In this document: positions 12,456 to 26,316 of the stretch, piece after piece
How the letters are laid out: every line of letters begins with the position of its first letter
How positions within the stretch are numbered: the stretch's first letter is position 1
Assembly (NCBI GenBank): GCA_028554795.2
Contig: CM068839.1
Coordinates: 90,368,182 to 90,432,181 of the forward strand
Reading direction: 5' to 3'
Source: Sinohyriopsis cumingii
Taxonomy: Eukaryota; Mollusca; Bivalvia; Unionida; Unionidae
Length of the DNA stretch: 64,000 nucleotides
Program-made: the position numbers and the translations under genes
The notes under the pieces: generated by a model
The model's input: the letters and a program-made list of their open reading frames with translations, nothing else
Databases searched by the model: none
Told to the model about the DNA's origin: nothing

Positions 12456-13865
12456 ATAATCAAATCTAGAGCAGTATGACTGAACAATTAAGTTAGCTTG
12501 ACAAATATGAAACAGTAAATTATACCGGATATCCAATTTATCATCGGGATCTATAACGATGATTAGTTTCGACTGATTTACCTCTTTCTATCGTATGTCA
12601 TATTTGATCGAAAATTTCGACAGATGATAATGATACAGACGAAAACGTATCACTATTTAGTCTCTATCAATTTAGTGCAAACTTCCTATTACTACAGTTA
12701 ATAGGTCGCAAATGTTATCTTACCAAATCGACAAAGCATACATCCCGAAAAAATGATGCTAAAAGGTCGCTGATATAGGCAACACCAGGTTTTGACACAG
12801 TAATCAATTCTCATCTAAATAACCAACAGCTCCATATCCATGGATATTACTTTCCGATTTGTGAGGTGTATACTTGTTACCCTATATAAAACTCTTTATG
12901 CCTTGATATATGTCATAGTAATCCGGATTTATGACCATTTTATTCTCAAGATTTATGTATTTTCTTCCATCATGCCAATAGCTACAAACATCAATCCAAT
13001 GGCCATTTATTGCGTTGCTAGAGACTTTCCTGTTGGAAATGTTATTCACGAAATCTTTGTTTTATGCAATGTTTATCGAAATTATAAGCTATCCTTAATT
13101 ATTGCCTTCAAGAGAATATATAATGATGTATATTTGATTTAATTATATCTGATTTTATATATATTTATTTCAATTTAATTGTTTGTCAGTTTTAATTTGT
13201 TTTAATTATTTCATTAAATGCTATTGTAATGTAAATTTATTCACTGGAGATGATACTTTTTCCAGAAAATAGTTTGACCATAACTGTTCGTTTTAGTAAA
13301 CCCCAGGTCCTGATCTTGATTCGAAATTAGTAGAAACAACGTAAATAAGTTCTATTTTTATTTTAAAATGATTGTTTGATGTCGAGGGCATGATGGGACT
13401 ACATGATTTTAGATGTAAACAATTTTTATACTTTATTTCTTAGAGTAAAATGATTGGTTTTCATGAAGGTCTGGTTAAGCATACGAGATATAAACACGAT
13501 CACGTGACCCCCTTTCGATTTTGCAACATGGGGATTTTAGAAACTGCGTTTAAGGACACGATATAACTTTTGTTTTGGAGAAATAATCTCAGTTGGGCTC
13601 TTACTCTGGAAAGTGTATACTGTGCTGTTTGGAGTTATTTCAGATTATTTTGATTCAAAAGGATTCATTCTTTTGTTTTGGAAAATACTTCTGCTCGTGT
13701 AAGATTCTTAAACAAAGACAGCTCTTATAAAAAATTTTATTCAGATTTCAAAAATCGGAGTGATATTTCTTGTTTCTACTAGGAACTGTATACTTCAACA
13801 CACTACAGGTTCCAGCATACGTCTTTGTCTTTCATCTTAGATTTTTCGTCGGGACATGAACTTGA

Positions 13866-13966
13866 AATCATCAAATGTTATGCTACCATGCCATAGACAA
13901 CATTTAGAATACCACAATTCAAGAAAAGGTTTTTCAGGAGGTTTCAAAGACTAACTACTATTAGGA
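13866..13966 (+). repeat. Direct repeat, copy 2 of 2
   Basis: Partner of 11603-11704; it shares the TATGCTACCATGCCATAGAC segment and the TTTTTCAGGAGGTTTCAAAG segment, with small indels between them. Confidence 0.8.
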
Positions 13967-15765
13967 CTTTTAAAATTTTATTCGTGGATTATTCTTGGAT
14001 TATTTTTGGATTTGATTATTAAAACTGTAAGATTATATTGTTTCATTTTAACAGAACTTTCCCAAGGAAATAAATTATTATATTTTTCAAAGCTTGTTGT
14101 TTTCACTCTTCCTTATGTTACTGTTTATTCGAGCCTAAACAGGTAACATAAGAATAGGCTTGAAAGGTGAAGACGGAAACGTGATATAAATTTATTTGAT
14201 CCGCGATATGTTTTCCATATAATGAAGATAATTTGGATGGTGTGCGTCAAAATTTAGGAGTTGCTAGAGAGTTCTTATAACTGAACACTGGTAGACAGGT
14301 CTAGAAAATAAGTTGTATTTAATTAATTAATTAACACTGACTTAAGCCTCAATAATAACCATATACTGCACAAAAATACAATGCAGTTAATACAAATTAT
14401 TACAAAAAGGTGTGATTGCTTTGGAAGATAACAATTTATTGGATGTTAAGTTAAAAGAAGAAAATCTAAACAAAGAATTAGCAGCTATTCAAACGAGCCG
14501 TTCTGAAACATCAACAAAACTAATCGAGCTGCTAAAAAGAAATTGAACTGAAGGCGATTGTACTTGATGTACTTGGCCGTTGTTTTGAGATCTATTGCAC
14601 AATATGTAAATCACAAACATTCAAATGAAACGCCTATATTACTGGACAGAGAGAACTACATTTTTTACATTTACAGACTACAAGTTCAACGAATCATTCA
14701 CTTGAGCATGAATCTTCAGCATGAGATTGTTTCCAGCATTGTGTAAAATAGGATAAATATAGTGATTCAGAAAGGTTTTCTTATATCACAACAAAAATCT
14801 ATGTGGCTGTAAAAGCTCTGACAAGCATGGTTTATGTTTAAGGTTTCTAACTGATGCAACAGTTTACAAAAGCTACTAAGTATTTCTTTCATGAACACTA
14901 ACATCACATTGAAATTAGTAACGTCATTATTTACAAGTTTTACTTGGAAATTCGTTGTATTTTTTCAGATTTGAGAAGTCTACACGATAATCGATTAAAC
15001 CTGCTTGCAGTCTTCAATTAGATAACGTGCTATAAAATATTCACTTTCAAATAACAAATAGAGTCGTAGATGCCCACAAAATATCTTGTCGCAGAGGGTG
15101 GGGTAAATATTCCACATTCATTAAATATAGCATGACATTTAAAGTGTTGGTATAAAGCAAATCGATATACCAATAATGTTGGAATTTCAAATTGTGATCC
15201 GCCCATGGCGCAATAATACGAATATATAGACATTCTTTCAATTGCAGGCCTATTGATCAATGATGAATTTCTACTCATTCATTAATTATAAAAGACATAT
15301 GAAAATAACGATAATAAGTATTAATAATCCATGTTTTCTAAATGAAAATAAAATGGCACACAATTCATCGGAATCATTTCTTTTTTCCATTCCCCTATCC
15401 CCTCTTGTGCGTATTGGACAAAATAAGCAAAAATCTGGAGTGAGAGAGAAAATCATATTGCGCTGGATGAAATCATTAAACCTGAACTTGCACCACGTAA
15501 TCGACATTGATTTGGTTCGTCGTAACGGTACGTTTACCCTTTCCTTGGGATCTATCTACAATGTTCATAATATCAGTGATACATGGTTGAAATAGCCAGT
15601 CGATACTAAGCCTATATATATGAAATCTGTCGTTAACGAGGCACACATACTGTAGCGTATTTATCGCTTAGTTGTTGTTGTTTTTTTAAACCTATTATAA
15701 TGTTCTAAAAAATGATTATTAATTATTAAATATAAAAATGTCCAAACGGTCGCTCCGCCTGCTCC

Positions 15766-15771
<6 letters not shown>

Positions 15772-15810
<39 letters not shown>
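15772..15810. repeat. (CT)n microsatellite
   Basis: About 38 bp of CT dinucleotides; a short GA run lies near 15935-15950. Confidence 0.9.
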
Positions 15811-15812
<2 letters not shown>

Positions 15813-16311
15813 GATTATCTAGCTTGATATGGTCGAAATCCATGAAAACACGAGCGTTGGGGATCTTGGCTTGTGTCATAAGAAGATGTCTCTCGATCTA
15901 TGAATAATGGTAAATTTTATTCAAACCATACTAAGGAGAGAGAGAGAGAGTTGTATAGTCTTTAGAAATGTTAATTAAACCAGAATAATGACTTAGATGA
16001 AATGTCAATATAGTACAATATATTTTTAACGTGTTTGTATTACTCTACTTTCTTCATAAAAATCACATATGTTTAAGGCATGAGTGTGTCTTATATTGAT
16101 TTATTAAATGTCAATAAAAATAGAAACTCAAAAACAAACCAGTCAACTTATCAATTTGCATATGTGATTGTGAACAACAACAACAATCATAGAACTATAT
16201 TTTGTAGCTGACGGCTCGCTGAGATGTGAGGAGTTCATTCATTCGGCCAATAATCAGCAGCCCGGAGCATATCGTAGCTCCATTCAAAGTGCAAAAATGT
16301 GTATTTGTAGG

Positions 16312-16418
<107 letters not shown>

Positions 16419-16641
16419 GTATTCTGTATCAATGATATACCACTTGTATAAAGTTTTCAGTTAAAGGAAACCCGGCAAGCCTCGTTTCCTTTTAATGAAA
16501 CAATTAGACATCTGGTGGTTATATCATTGATACAGGGTACATACTATACATACAGGAGAGGCGATGGGTGCCGTTTATCCAAGGACCTGGGTTGGAATCT
16601 CCATAGGGTACAAATTAAAAATTATCTAATCTGTATGACAG

Positions 16642-16643
<2 letters not shown>

Positions 16644-16731
<88 letters not shown>
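16644..16731. repeat. (TA)n microsatellite, second tract
   Basis: About 88 bp of TA dinucleotides, 230 bp after the preceding tract. The 165 bp around both tracts share a TGATAC/TATCATTGATACAG motif, hinting at a local duplication. Confidence 0.9.
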
Positions 16732-16733
<2 letters not shown>

Positions 16734-17389
16734 GGATGGATGTTTAAAGTGGTAAGATATAAACTATTGATGCATTCATGCTCCATTATTGAGCCATTTA
16801 TTGGTGTTTGCAAACTGGATTGAAGTTTGGTTTCTTTCTTGAGACTCGTAATTATTTGGATATATCTATTTGTAATTATCAGATTTAAACTTGCCATTTC
16901 TTCTCAATGTAATAAAGCTTGAAAATCGATATTTTGAATAACGGAAATTGTTATACTACAGTGAACTCTAAATTTACAAGTAGTGTTTTCCATGCGGATT
17001 CTATTGTAAGAAAGACATTCTACATTTGACTTTTATGATATGAAAAACTAAATCAAATAAAGTTTTGAAACTAAGATTTTACATTTGCGCAGGTATGTAT
17101 TATGCTTGTACTTTACATTATGATGTACGAATGAGCTAGATTTTTGAAATGTTGATTGTAAATAGACATTTGCTACACATAGATGCAAAATGCTTTTCAC
17201 TGAGAATGACAAGGCTCTTTTATTTTAGACAATGATGCGCAGATAAGAGGAAAGAGTCATCGGATGGTCTTTATGAGAATGTTCCTGCTGAAAACTGGCC
17301 AAGTAGCATTATCTGTTAAAAAGTAAATTAATAATCATATTTTGCTGGTGCCGAGTTAAACCTCCGCTGAATGATATAGTCTTTTAAAA

Positions 17390-20300
17390 ATGGAATTTCT
17401 ACACTCAACTATTAAAAAACTAACAGAGGACAGTGGACAAATACCCACAATAACAGACCCTGAAGAAAAATATATTTCTGGAACAAATGAGGATCCAGAA
17501 AACATGATTATGACGACAGAGTCTAGTAAAAGACCTGGAAAACCGAAAGGAGTTATAAGTGATAACAAAGGTCTAACAATAAGCTGGGATGTCCATTTAT
17601 GCAACCTGCAAACTATAGAATTCTTTGAAATACAGTGGAAGGAAAATGAAGAGGAACAATGGTCAGGACGACAATGCACCAATGACAATTCTACAAAAAT
17701 TACAGTTCCGATCACAGAATTGCAAATAAACACCACATACCAATTTAAAGTACGATGGATTACAAAAGAAGGCGCAGAAAGTCCTTTTAGTGAATTAAGT
17801 GATCATATCACCATCAAGACGTCACAAAAACCCGGAAAGCCGAAAGAAGTTATGAGCAACGATAAAGATCTTTTGCTAAGTTGGGATGTATCCTCAGCCG
17901 ATCTTCAAATTGTGGACGTCTTCGAAATACAGTGGAAGGAAACACAAGTAAAAAGATGGTCAGGACGGAAAAATACAAATGACAATTCTCCATCAATCAA
18001 ACTTCCAATCGCAGATTTTGAAAAGAATACTGCATATCAGTTCAAAGTACGATGGATAACACAAGAAGGAGTAGAAAGTCAGTTCAGTGATATAAGTGAT
18101 GATATTATCATCAAGATTTCACAGAAACCTGGAAAACCGAAAGGAGTTATAAGTAACGAAACAGATCTCTTATTAAGCTGGGATGTCCCCTCAGCAGATC
18201 TTCAATCGGTTGACGTCTTTGAAATACAATGGAAGAAAACAGAAGAGAAAAGATGGTCAGGACGGAGAAATACAAATGACAACTCTCCATCAATCAAACT
18301 TCCGATCACAGATTTAGAAAAGAATACTGCATATCAGTTCAAAGTACGATGGATAACACAAGAAGGAGTAGAAAGTCAGTTCAGTGATATAAGTGATGAT
18401 ATTATCATCAAGATTTCACAGAAACCTGGAAAGCCAAAAGGAATTATATGTAACGAAACAGATCTCTTATTAAGCTGGGATGTCCCCTCAACCGATCTTC
18501 AATCGGTTGACGTCTTTGAAATACAATGGAAGAAAACAGAAGAAAAAAGATGGTCAGGACGGAGAAATACAAATCACAACTCTCCATCAATCAAACTTCC
18601 GATCACAGATTTAGAAAAGAATACTGCATATCAGTTCAAAGTACGATGGATAACACAAGAAGGAGTAGAAAGTCAGTTCAGTGATATAAGTGATGATATT
18701 ATCATCAAGATTTCACAGAAACCTGGAAAGCCAAAAGGAATTCTAAGTAACGAAACAGATCTCTTATTAAGATGGGATGTCCCCTCAACCGATCTTCAAT
18801 CGGTTGACGTCTTTGAAATACAGTGGAAGAAAACAGAAGAAAAAAGATGGTCAGGACGGAGAAATACAAATGACAATTCTCCATCAATCAAAATTCCAGT
18901 CGCAGATTTAGAAAACAATACTGCATATCAGTTCAAAGTACGATGGATAACACAAGAAGGAGTAGAAAGTCAGTTCAGTGACATAAGTGATGATATTATC
19001 ATCAAGATTTCACAGAAACCAGGAAAACCAAAAGGAGTTATAAGTAACGATACAGATGTCTTATTAAGCTGGGATGTCCCCTCAACAGATCTTCAATCGG
19101 TTGACGTCTTTGAAATACAATGGAAGAAAACAGAAGAGAAAAGATGGTCAGGACGGAGAAATACAAATGACAATTCTCCATCAATCAAAATTCCAGTCGC
19201 AGATTTAGAAAACAATACTACCTACCAGTTCAAGGTACGATGGATAACACAAGAAGGAGTAGAAAGTCAGTTCAGTGATATAAGTGATGATATTATCATC
19301 AAGGTATTGCAGAAGCCTGGAAAACCAAAGGAAGTCACAAGGAACAATAACGATCTGGTCCTAGACTGGGATGTCCCTGCAACCCATATTCAATCTGTAC
19401 AGTTCTTTGAAATACAATGGAAGAAAAAAGAGGATAAAACATGGGTAGGACGGAAGAGTACCAATGATAACTGTGCATCGATCAAAATTGCAATAAAAGA
19501 TTTCGAAAAGAATATTGCCTATCAATTCAAAGTACGATGGACAACAGTAAAAGATGATGAAAGTCCGTTTAGTGATATAAGTGATGACATTATCATCAAG
19601 ATGCCGCAGAAACCTGGAAAGCCGAAAGTAGTTGCTATTAACGATAAAGACATCTTAATAAGTTGGGAAGTTTCATCGTCCGATCTCCGGGAAATAGATT
19701 TTTTCCAAATACAGTGGAAGAAAAATGAAGATACAACATGGTCAGGGCGGAAATGCACAGATGACAATTCGACATCCATCAAAATTCCGACCACAGATTT
19801 GGTGCAAAACGTAGCCTACCAATTTACCGTACAATGGACAACTAAGGAGGATGTAGAAAGTCCGTTAAGTGATATAAGTGATGATGTAATAATTACAAGA
19901 TCCCCTCAACAACCTGGAAAAATTTCATGTTCTGAAACGACAGCGACCTCTGTATGTTTGTCTTGGGAGAAGCCAAAAGGATCTGATACAGTATCTTACT
20001 ATGAAGTCAAATACAGATCATGTAAAGAAGTTCAATGGTTGACTGCTAACACAAAACAGCCTTCGGAGTTGCTAGAGTTGAAAGATCTGAAGAGCAGTAA
20101 CGATTACGTATTCAAGGTTAGAGCCATTTTTTCAGACGGTAATGATGGTCCATTTAGTGAAGTCAGTGATACGGTTACAACACAGGAATCGCTAGCCACT
20201 AGGGTGAAGAAAGATGCTAAGAAAATAAACTCGGGAAACCCACAGATATACAAAATACCCCTCATATTTTCAGAAGAAACGACGAACAACAAAACTATGA

Positions 20301-23300
20301 CAAGAAAAGGAAGGTTTGGTAGGTAGTCATGTTTTGATCGTAAATTTACTGAGGTACATTTAAAATGTTATTGTCATTGTCTTTGCCATATGGATTGTTG
20401 ACGGTTCTGCGGAAGAGAGATTAGATATCTTCAAATCTTTGATATTTTTCTGCTTCTTCAAGTGAACATTGCTTAACAAGTATGCACTAAAGTGAGAATG
20501 AAGACCGTCAATCTAATGCGTAGAGCTATTTTGGAAATATTTACCTTTTAATATCAAAACAAACTAATCACCATGCATCACTAATGTTTTGCCAACACTT
20601 CAATGAAAGAATGCCTCTGTTACTCAGATATGGTAGGCACTATGTTTGTCCATCTTCTTGTTTATCCCTTTCTTGTGCAAATCTTGAATGTGAATATGTT
20701 GGAGTTTTAAAAATTCCAAACCTCCCGCTAATGTACAAGATTAACTGGACTCGAATTCCCAATCTTAGTTTTTATAATTACCGTATGTTTCAAAGTATTT
20801 AAAGGAAGAAAAAAAAACAAATTATCCCAATAGTAAATTATTTCCATACAAAAAATAAAAAAGGTACTAGAAAAAAATTTGCCATATATAATCTGCTGTA
20901 AGACATTGTATTTCAATGCCTTCTGTCTACCAATATGCATTCAGTGCAATGTTTTCCAGGTCAAAGAGATCAGCTACGTCCAACAAAGACCATCATGGTT
21001 GTTGGGGCGACTGGCTCTGGGAAAAGCACTTTGATTGATGGCATGATCAACTACATAGTGAATGTAGCTTGGGAGGACGATTTTAGATTTACTCTGATTG
21101 ATTTGACTGAAGACGAGAAGCAAAATGCAGGCAAACAGGTAGGTAAACATTATTTATAATTAGGCGCTAGATCCTCCCAATGTTATAAGTTACGAAATGA
21201 CATGATAATAATACATGCGTCGTTAAATAAAGAAGCTAATATTTTTTGTTTTGGCAATTCTATTTTAAAAGTACTTTAATATTGAAAATAGAGCAAGAAT
21301 ACTCCTATAATGCAACGAAGTAACATGTTCTATGTAACGTGTGTGAAATATACAACACATAGCAATGACAATTTTATAGTACTCAAAATATTTTAGAAAA
21401 CCTTAATGAAGTAATAATTCATTCATTCTGAAATGTAAGGAAACGACTGACTAACCCAGAGGATCCTGGTTGTCTTAAGGCTCTTAATGATTCGTTTAGA
21501 CTATTGGTTTGCTAATAAAATACATTGTAGACTGAATATTTATATTGATTATTTTCAGATAGTTTCGTAAGAAAATTAATACTCTTTACAAAAGAGGTTT
21601 CATTGAAAGTAAGTGACTAAAAGAAACAGGCGCGAACTATAGCTTTAATGTCATTTACACTTTAATGAAGATTTTTGACAAAGTTGTATAACTTGAATTA
21701 TATGATTGGCTTCGCTGTGTTAAAATCCAGGCAATAATCAACAGGCTATATTTTTCCCAAAAAAATTAATTAGTAAACTCCTAATCACGATAAGCCATGG
21801 GTATTTTATGGTTACATTTATAGGTTGCAATGTACATATAGGATCATTCTTGATCGATAGTACACAGGATCATTCTTGATCGATAGTTCACAATGGTGAA
21901 ATTTCTCAGCGACTTAAACCCCGTGAAAAACACCGACCCAAGGGAAGCTAATGGCAAGCTTTCTCACATATCCACATTAGTCAAGCCCGAGACTCTAAAC
22001 CCACACAGATAGCGGTATGTTGGCATTGATCGGTAAAGGCGAACACTTTAGACAGCAGATAGGCACAGGGGCCCCATTAACTTATAAATATCCACAATTT
22101 GATTTTCTATGTGCCCTTTCAACAATTTCCTCCCACAGGCTACGAACGGAACCCACTTCCGTCATATGATAACAGGATATAAGCTAAAACTGACATCATC
22201 TTTAGTCAAATAATCAAATTTCAAGCATTGTTTCATATTTATATAATGTAAATTACAACAAGGTCCATTGCTCCTACTATCGCTTTCAAATTCTTTGGAT
22301 AACATCATTATAAAATTACTTTATCCACGTAGCTGACATGGCAAATCTCCTTGCAATACTATATGTGTTTTACTCGAGAGCAAATGGAAACAAAGATTAT
22401 AACTGAAAGACTGTTAAACACTTCTCAAAAGGCTTTAAATATATTATTGTATTAATAATATAGGTTTAAACATCCCAATGTCACAGAATGGAAAAGTAGG
22501 TTTTGGAAACATTTCAGAGAGGGATACATAAAGGCGTAATAAAATGAACTGATCTGAAATTATATGTTTGTCTTTACCCATGTTAAGTTAAATGCATCTA
22601 TTTTGGTATCTCAAGAGCAATTCACATAGGCACTGTAAATAAAGTTTAGAGTTTGATAATCACAAAACGTGATAGAGGTGAATGCAGATAAAACTATACA
22701 TAATTAGAAATGAGAGTGAGAGAGATAGATAGATATTGATTCTAAGAAACTTAGTTAGCCTGCTTAGATTGTGCTGACAAGTGCATATATTTGAACCTCT
22801 ATACATTTCAAATAACACTCTTATACGGCACGAATTTAGAGTTTTTGATTTGTTTTAAAATTTGAAATCTTTGCATTCAAGTAGTTACTCAAATAAAAAA
22901 TTTCAAAGCCCGCAGAGTGGTGTTTCTGTTGTGCTTATTTTCGTAATAAAGTAAAGGAACCGTGAACCTGTGCACCTCGCTCCTAGTTTTCTGACTCAAT
23001 GTGTATGTTGCAAAAACACAGAAAGTGAATGGTTGAAATTCAAATATCAGACAGAAAAATAAGTACGTATACAGACATGTGCATGTGAAAACTTTGAGTT
23101 CCGAAATTCGATTCCAAAGTTAAAATTTGCCAAAGTGCACAGAGAGAAGTCTTTACAACCATGAATACAATTATATTAAGCCATTCTAATAATAAGAAAG
23201 ACAATTTGAAAACAATTTTTAACAATCCATCAAAATAAACTTTTAAGAATTGTAACTGATCTTTTAGATGATATACGTTTGTTGAACAATCGTTGGTAAA

Positions 23301-26300
23301 TTTGTTTCACATAATAGCATTAGGTATAGTACCGAAAGTATAAAAAGAGTCCATAAGCCCTAGATCTTTCATAATAATTGCATTATGGAAGTATGATACG
23401 TGACATATGTAATGTAGAATTTTTTATCTTGTAGATTAAGGGAGAAAAAATAAATATTTATTCTACAGTTGAAGACGATCCACATCCTTTAATAATTAGC
23501 ATAATGACTTCGATTTTTATATTTTTTACTTGTAAACCTAATAAGAATATTTGAAACAAATACATATTAAATGTGCAATTACAGACAGCAAATCTGCTAT
23601 GGATCAGAAGTATTTTCTTCTCACCATGTTCATACCAAAGTCTAGCAAATATGTTGAAAAATGGTAACAAGGAGCCATCTTGAGAAAAAGTGTTTTCTGA
23701 AATATGAAATAAAGCGAACCACGCACCGTCCAAAATTGATTGTGAATTAAGCACAGGAAACGAATTAAACATTTCTAACATCTTTTTTAATTAGTTGGTA
23801 CGTGAGTTGGAATTTTTTGGCATCCTCTGAAGTATTATTTTCTATATAATTATACGAAATAGGCGCTATATGCACTTCCCAGTGACAGAGCAAGGCATCC
23901 GACCTACGATGACCTGAAATGCTACTAAATCGGCATCCACCTACTTCAAACACAAATAAAATGATGAAGCAAGAAAAGAATAAAACGATTCATAGCTGAT
24001 TGCAAGTATCAGCAAATGTCCTTGACAACAATTATTTAGTTTCTAAACGTTAGTATGCTGCAAATGTCTATCTTAGTTTAGGTAGGAAAGGGCAATGGGT
24101 ACGAAAATAATAAGAGCAAGGATTAAAAGCCAACACCCATGGAAGAAATCCTTGAGAACTGCCCATGAATGAGTAGTAGAATTCGAAATGTTTATAAGTT
24201 CATTTATTTTATGTCATGAGCATTATACTGCCCACACGCCTCTCTAGTTACGGTCATGTATGATAGGTCATATACAACGTTGGGCTATATATGTTTTTGT
24301 GATGCGACATTTTACAATTTGATGAGGTGCATGATAATCTAATCAGTACTGCTTAATTAATATCAGACAAGTGTTTATTTTACAACGTTATTTTTAATTA
24401 TTTACGAAATTAGGGTAAATGTCTCAATTAACATTCTCTTTGTTTATATAAAGAAGTATTAACATACTGTACCATGAATGGGATTTCCTGAGTTGGGACA
24501 TATTCATTACCATATACTTACGAATGGATTTTCCCAAATTGATATGAAATTTTCTTGTCTTTCTATAGGTTTTGTTGTGATTTATTGTGGTAATGTATGA
24601 TAATAAAAGACGTGTCAAACATCTGATCAATAATGCTAGAATTTAGATCCTCCAAATTTAAAACTATGATACTTTTGTAAAATAAATATTGGAAACGTTC
24701 TGTTACATTTAATATTTTTTCCTATTGACTCGTAAGCACTTTTAATCTTACTTTTGTGTTTTTCTTTTATGTCTAAGACCTTAAAACAGTTCCTACCTTT
24801 ATATAAAATAATGCATTTGAAATAAACAAATTAATTTCAAGGCAAACAGAAATGCAAGCATAGATCTGAATATGTGGCCTGATTACCAGTCGCAAAACCA
24901 AAACGTCCTTGAGCCCGTTTCCGTTTTTTTCCCCTTTTGTTCTTTTTCTTTGTTTATAACTGGCAATCTATAAATACACAAATAATAAGCGACGGAATTA
25001 ACATATTACATTCTTTGTAGGCCATCTGGCAAACAAGCTGGATCACATGCTACGAGGTTAACTACCAGCACGGAAGTCGGCTTCAGTACAATTTGAATAT
25101 CATTGATACACCAGGATTTGGTGACACTCGAGAAATTGAATACGACAAGAGGATTGTCGATCAAATCCGTGAATTCTTTATGGCAGCTGGAGATCAATGT
25201 ATAGATAGTATAGATGCAATTTGCTTAGTTACACAAGCGCCCCTGGCAAGATTGACGCATACTCAGAAGTATATATTTGACTCGATCCTATCTGTATTTG
25301 GAAAAGATGTAAAAGACAACATATTTGTTCTGATCACATTTGCAGATGGCAAAGAACCGCTAGTTCTTGCAGCCTTAAAGGAAGCGAATGTTCCGTTTCA
25401 GCAAAATTTTAATTTTAACAACTCTGCCTTGTTTGCGTGCTCGAATGCCACAGAACTAATTTCCCAAATGTTCTGGAAATTAAGTATCACCAGTTTTGAT
25501 AATTTTTTTGACAAATTATTAAAGGTACAACGAAGAAGTCTCGAGCTAACTTCAAAGGTCCTAGCGCTAAGGGAACAGATAGAAAATACAATTGAACGCC
25601 TTCGGCCACAAATTCAAGACGGTCTTCACAAGTTGAATACACTGAAAGCAGAAAGAGAGATATTGGAAAAGCACAAGAGAGACATAGAATCCAATCGAAA
25701 CTTCACGTATATGACCGAAGAAATTCACCAGCGAAAAGTGGATACAAAACCTGGACAGTACGTCACAAATTGCTTCGTCTGCAATTTTACGTGTCATCTA
25801 CCGTGCTCGTACGCCGATGACAGCGAAAAAGCAAAGTGCTGCGCCATGGGAAAAGACGGAAATTGCACAATATGCAAAGGCAAATGCCATTGGTCGAAAC
25901 ATAGAAACAACTCTTTCTATTACGAAACCTACATCGAGAAAGTAGAGCGGACATATGAAAATTTGAAGACGAAGTATGAATCTGCTGTTACTGGAGAACA
26001 GAAACTAGCATCCACGATACAAACAATTCAATCAGCATTCAAAGCTCTCGGGAGAAGCGTTATGTCGATGATGAAGACAGTCAGGGACAATATCAACAAA
26101 TTAGAACAAGATGCTTTGAAACCAAACCCACTAAATGAGGTCAACTATGTCAAACTGTTGATTGATAGCGAAAAGAGAGAAGCGAAAGTGGGCTGGGAAG
26201 CTCGAGTGAAATTACTAGAGGAAATGAAAACGAAAGCCGAGTTGGTACAGAATATACCAAATAAAAGTAGTGATTGGACTGACGACGAAGTCGAAATTTT

Positions 26301-26316
26301 TTTAAAAAGTGTATAG
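17390..26316 (+). CDS. FN3-repeat AIG1-like GTPase (three exons)
   Basis: Coding exons are 17390-20318, 20960-21138 and 25021-26316. The splice signals are good (TTTG|GTAGGT, TTTCCAG|GT, ACAG|GTAGGT, CTTTGTAG|GC) and the phases agree, for a protein of about 1467 residues. Residues about 45-935 are nine FN3 domains, each starting near PGKPK and spaced 99 residues. A basic linker follows. The GTPase domain starts in exon 2 with a Walker A/G1 GATGSGKS and continues in exon 3 with DTPGFGD (G3) and a TFAD G4-like motif. Next come a heptad-rich coiled coil, a Cys-rich stretch (CFVCNFTCHLPC ... CTICKGKCHW) and a second coiled coil. This architecture is that of large FN3/AIG1-type GTPases expanded in fish and molluscs. 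GIMAP relatives act in immunity, but a role here is inference. An acceptor-like TTTTATTTTAG before 17230 suggests the exon begins upstream of the ATG. Confidence 0.85.
17531..19906 (+). repeat. 297-bp tandem array encoding FN3 domains
   Basis: Eight in-frame units of 297 bp begin at about 17531, 17828, 18125, 18422, 18719, 19016, 19313 and 19610; a more divergent ninth FN3 domain follows. Units 3-6 are almost identical at nucleotide level, including silent positions, while units 1, 2, 7 and 8 are clearly divergent. That gradient indicates recent unequal crossing-over or gene conversion in the middle of the array. Confidence 0.9.
21139..25020 (+). other. Large intron of the GTPase gene
   Basis: This 3.9-kb segment lies between the P-loop exon and the G3 exon. 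It contains an inverted family-A SINE (about 21880-22075) and otherwise AT-rich sequence in which I see no exon-like frame. Confidence 0.7.
21880..22075 (-). mobile_element. tRNA-derived SINE, family A (in intron)
   Basis: The minus strand reads a tRNA-like head and the shared GAGAAAGCTTGCCATTAGCTTCC segment, with a GTCGGTG segment. It is truncated relative to the copy at 35118-35365. Confidence 0.55.

Noticed and set aside
12840..13142. 100-codon hydrophobic frame
   Set aside because: AT-driven Ile/Tyr/Phe-rich composition, no motif, no splice or promoter context.
14430..14545. Short coiled-coil-like peptide (DVKLKEENLNKELAAIQ)
   Set aside because: Looks like a possible exon of a structural protein, but no neighbouring exons or matching phases are visible; too short to support.
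17356..20292. Minus-strand frames opposite the FN3 array
   Set aside because: Antisense shadows of a strongly coding repeat.
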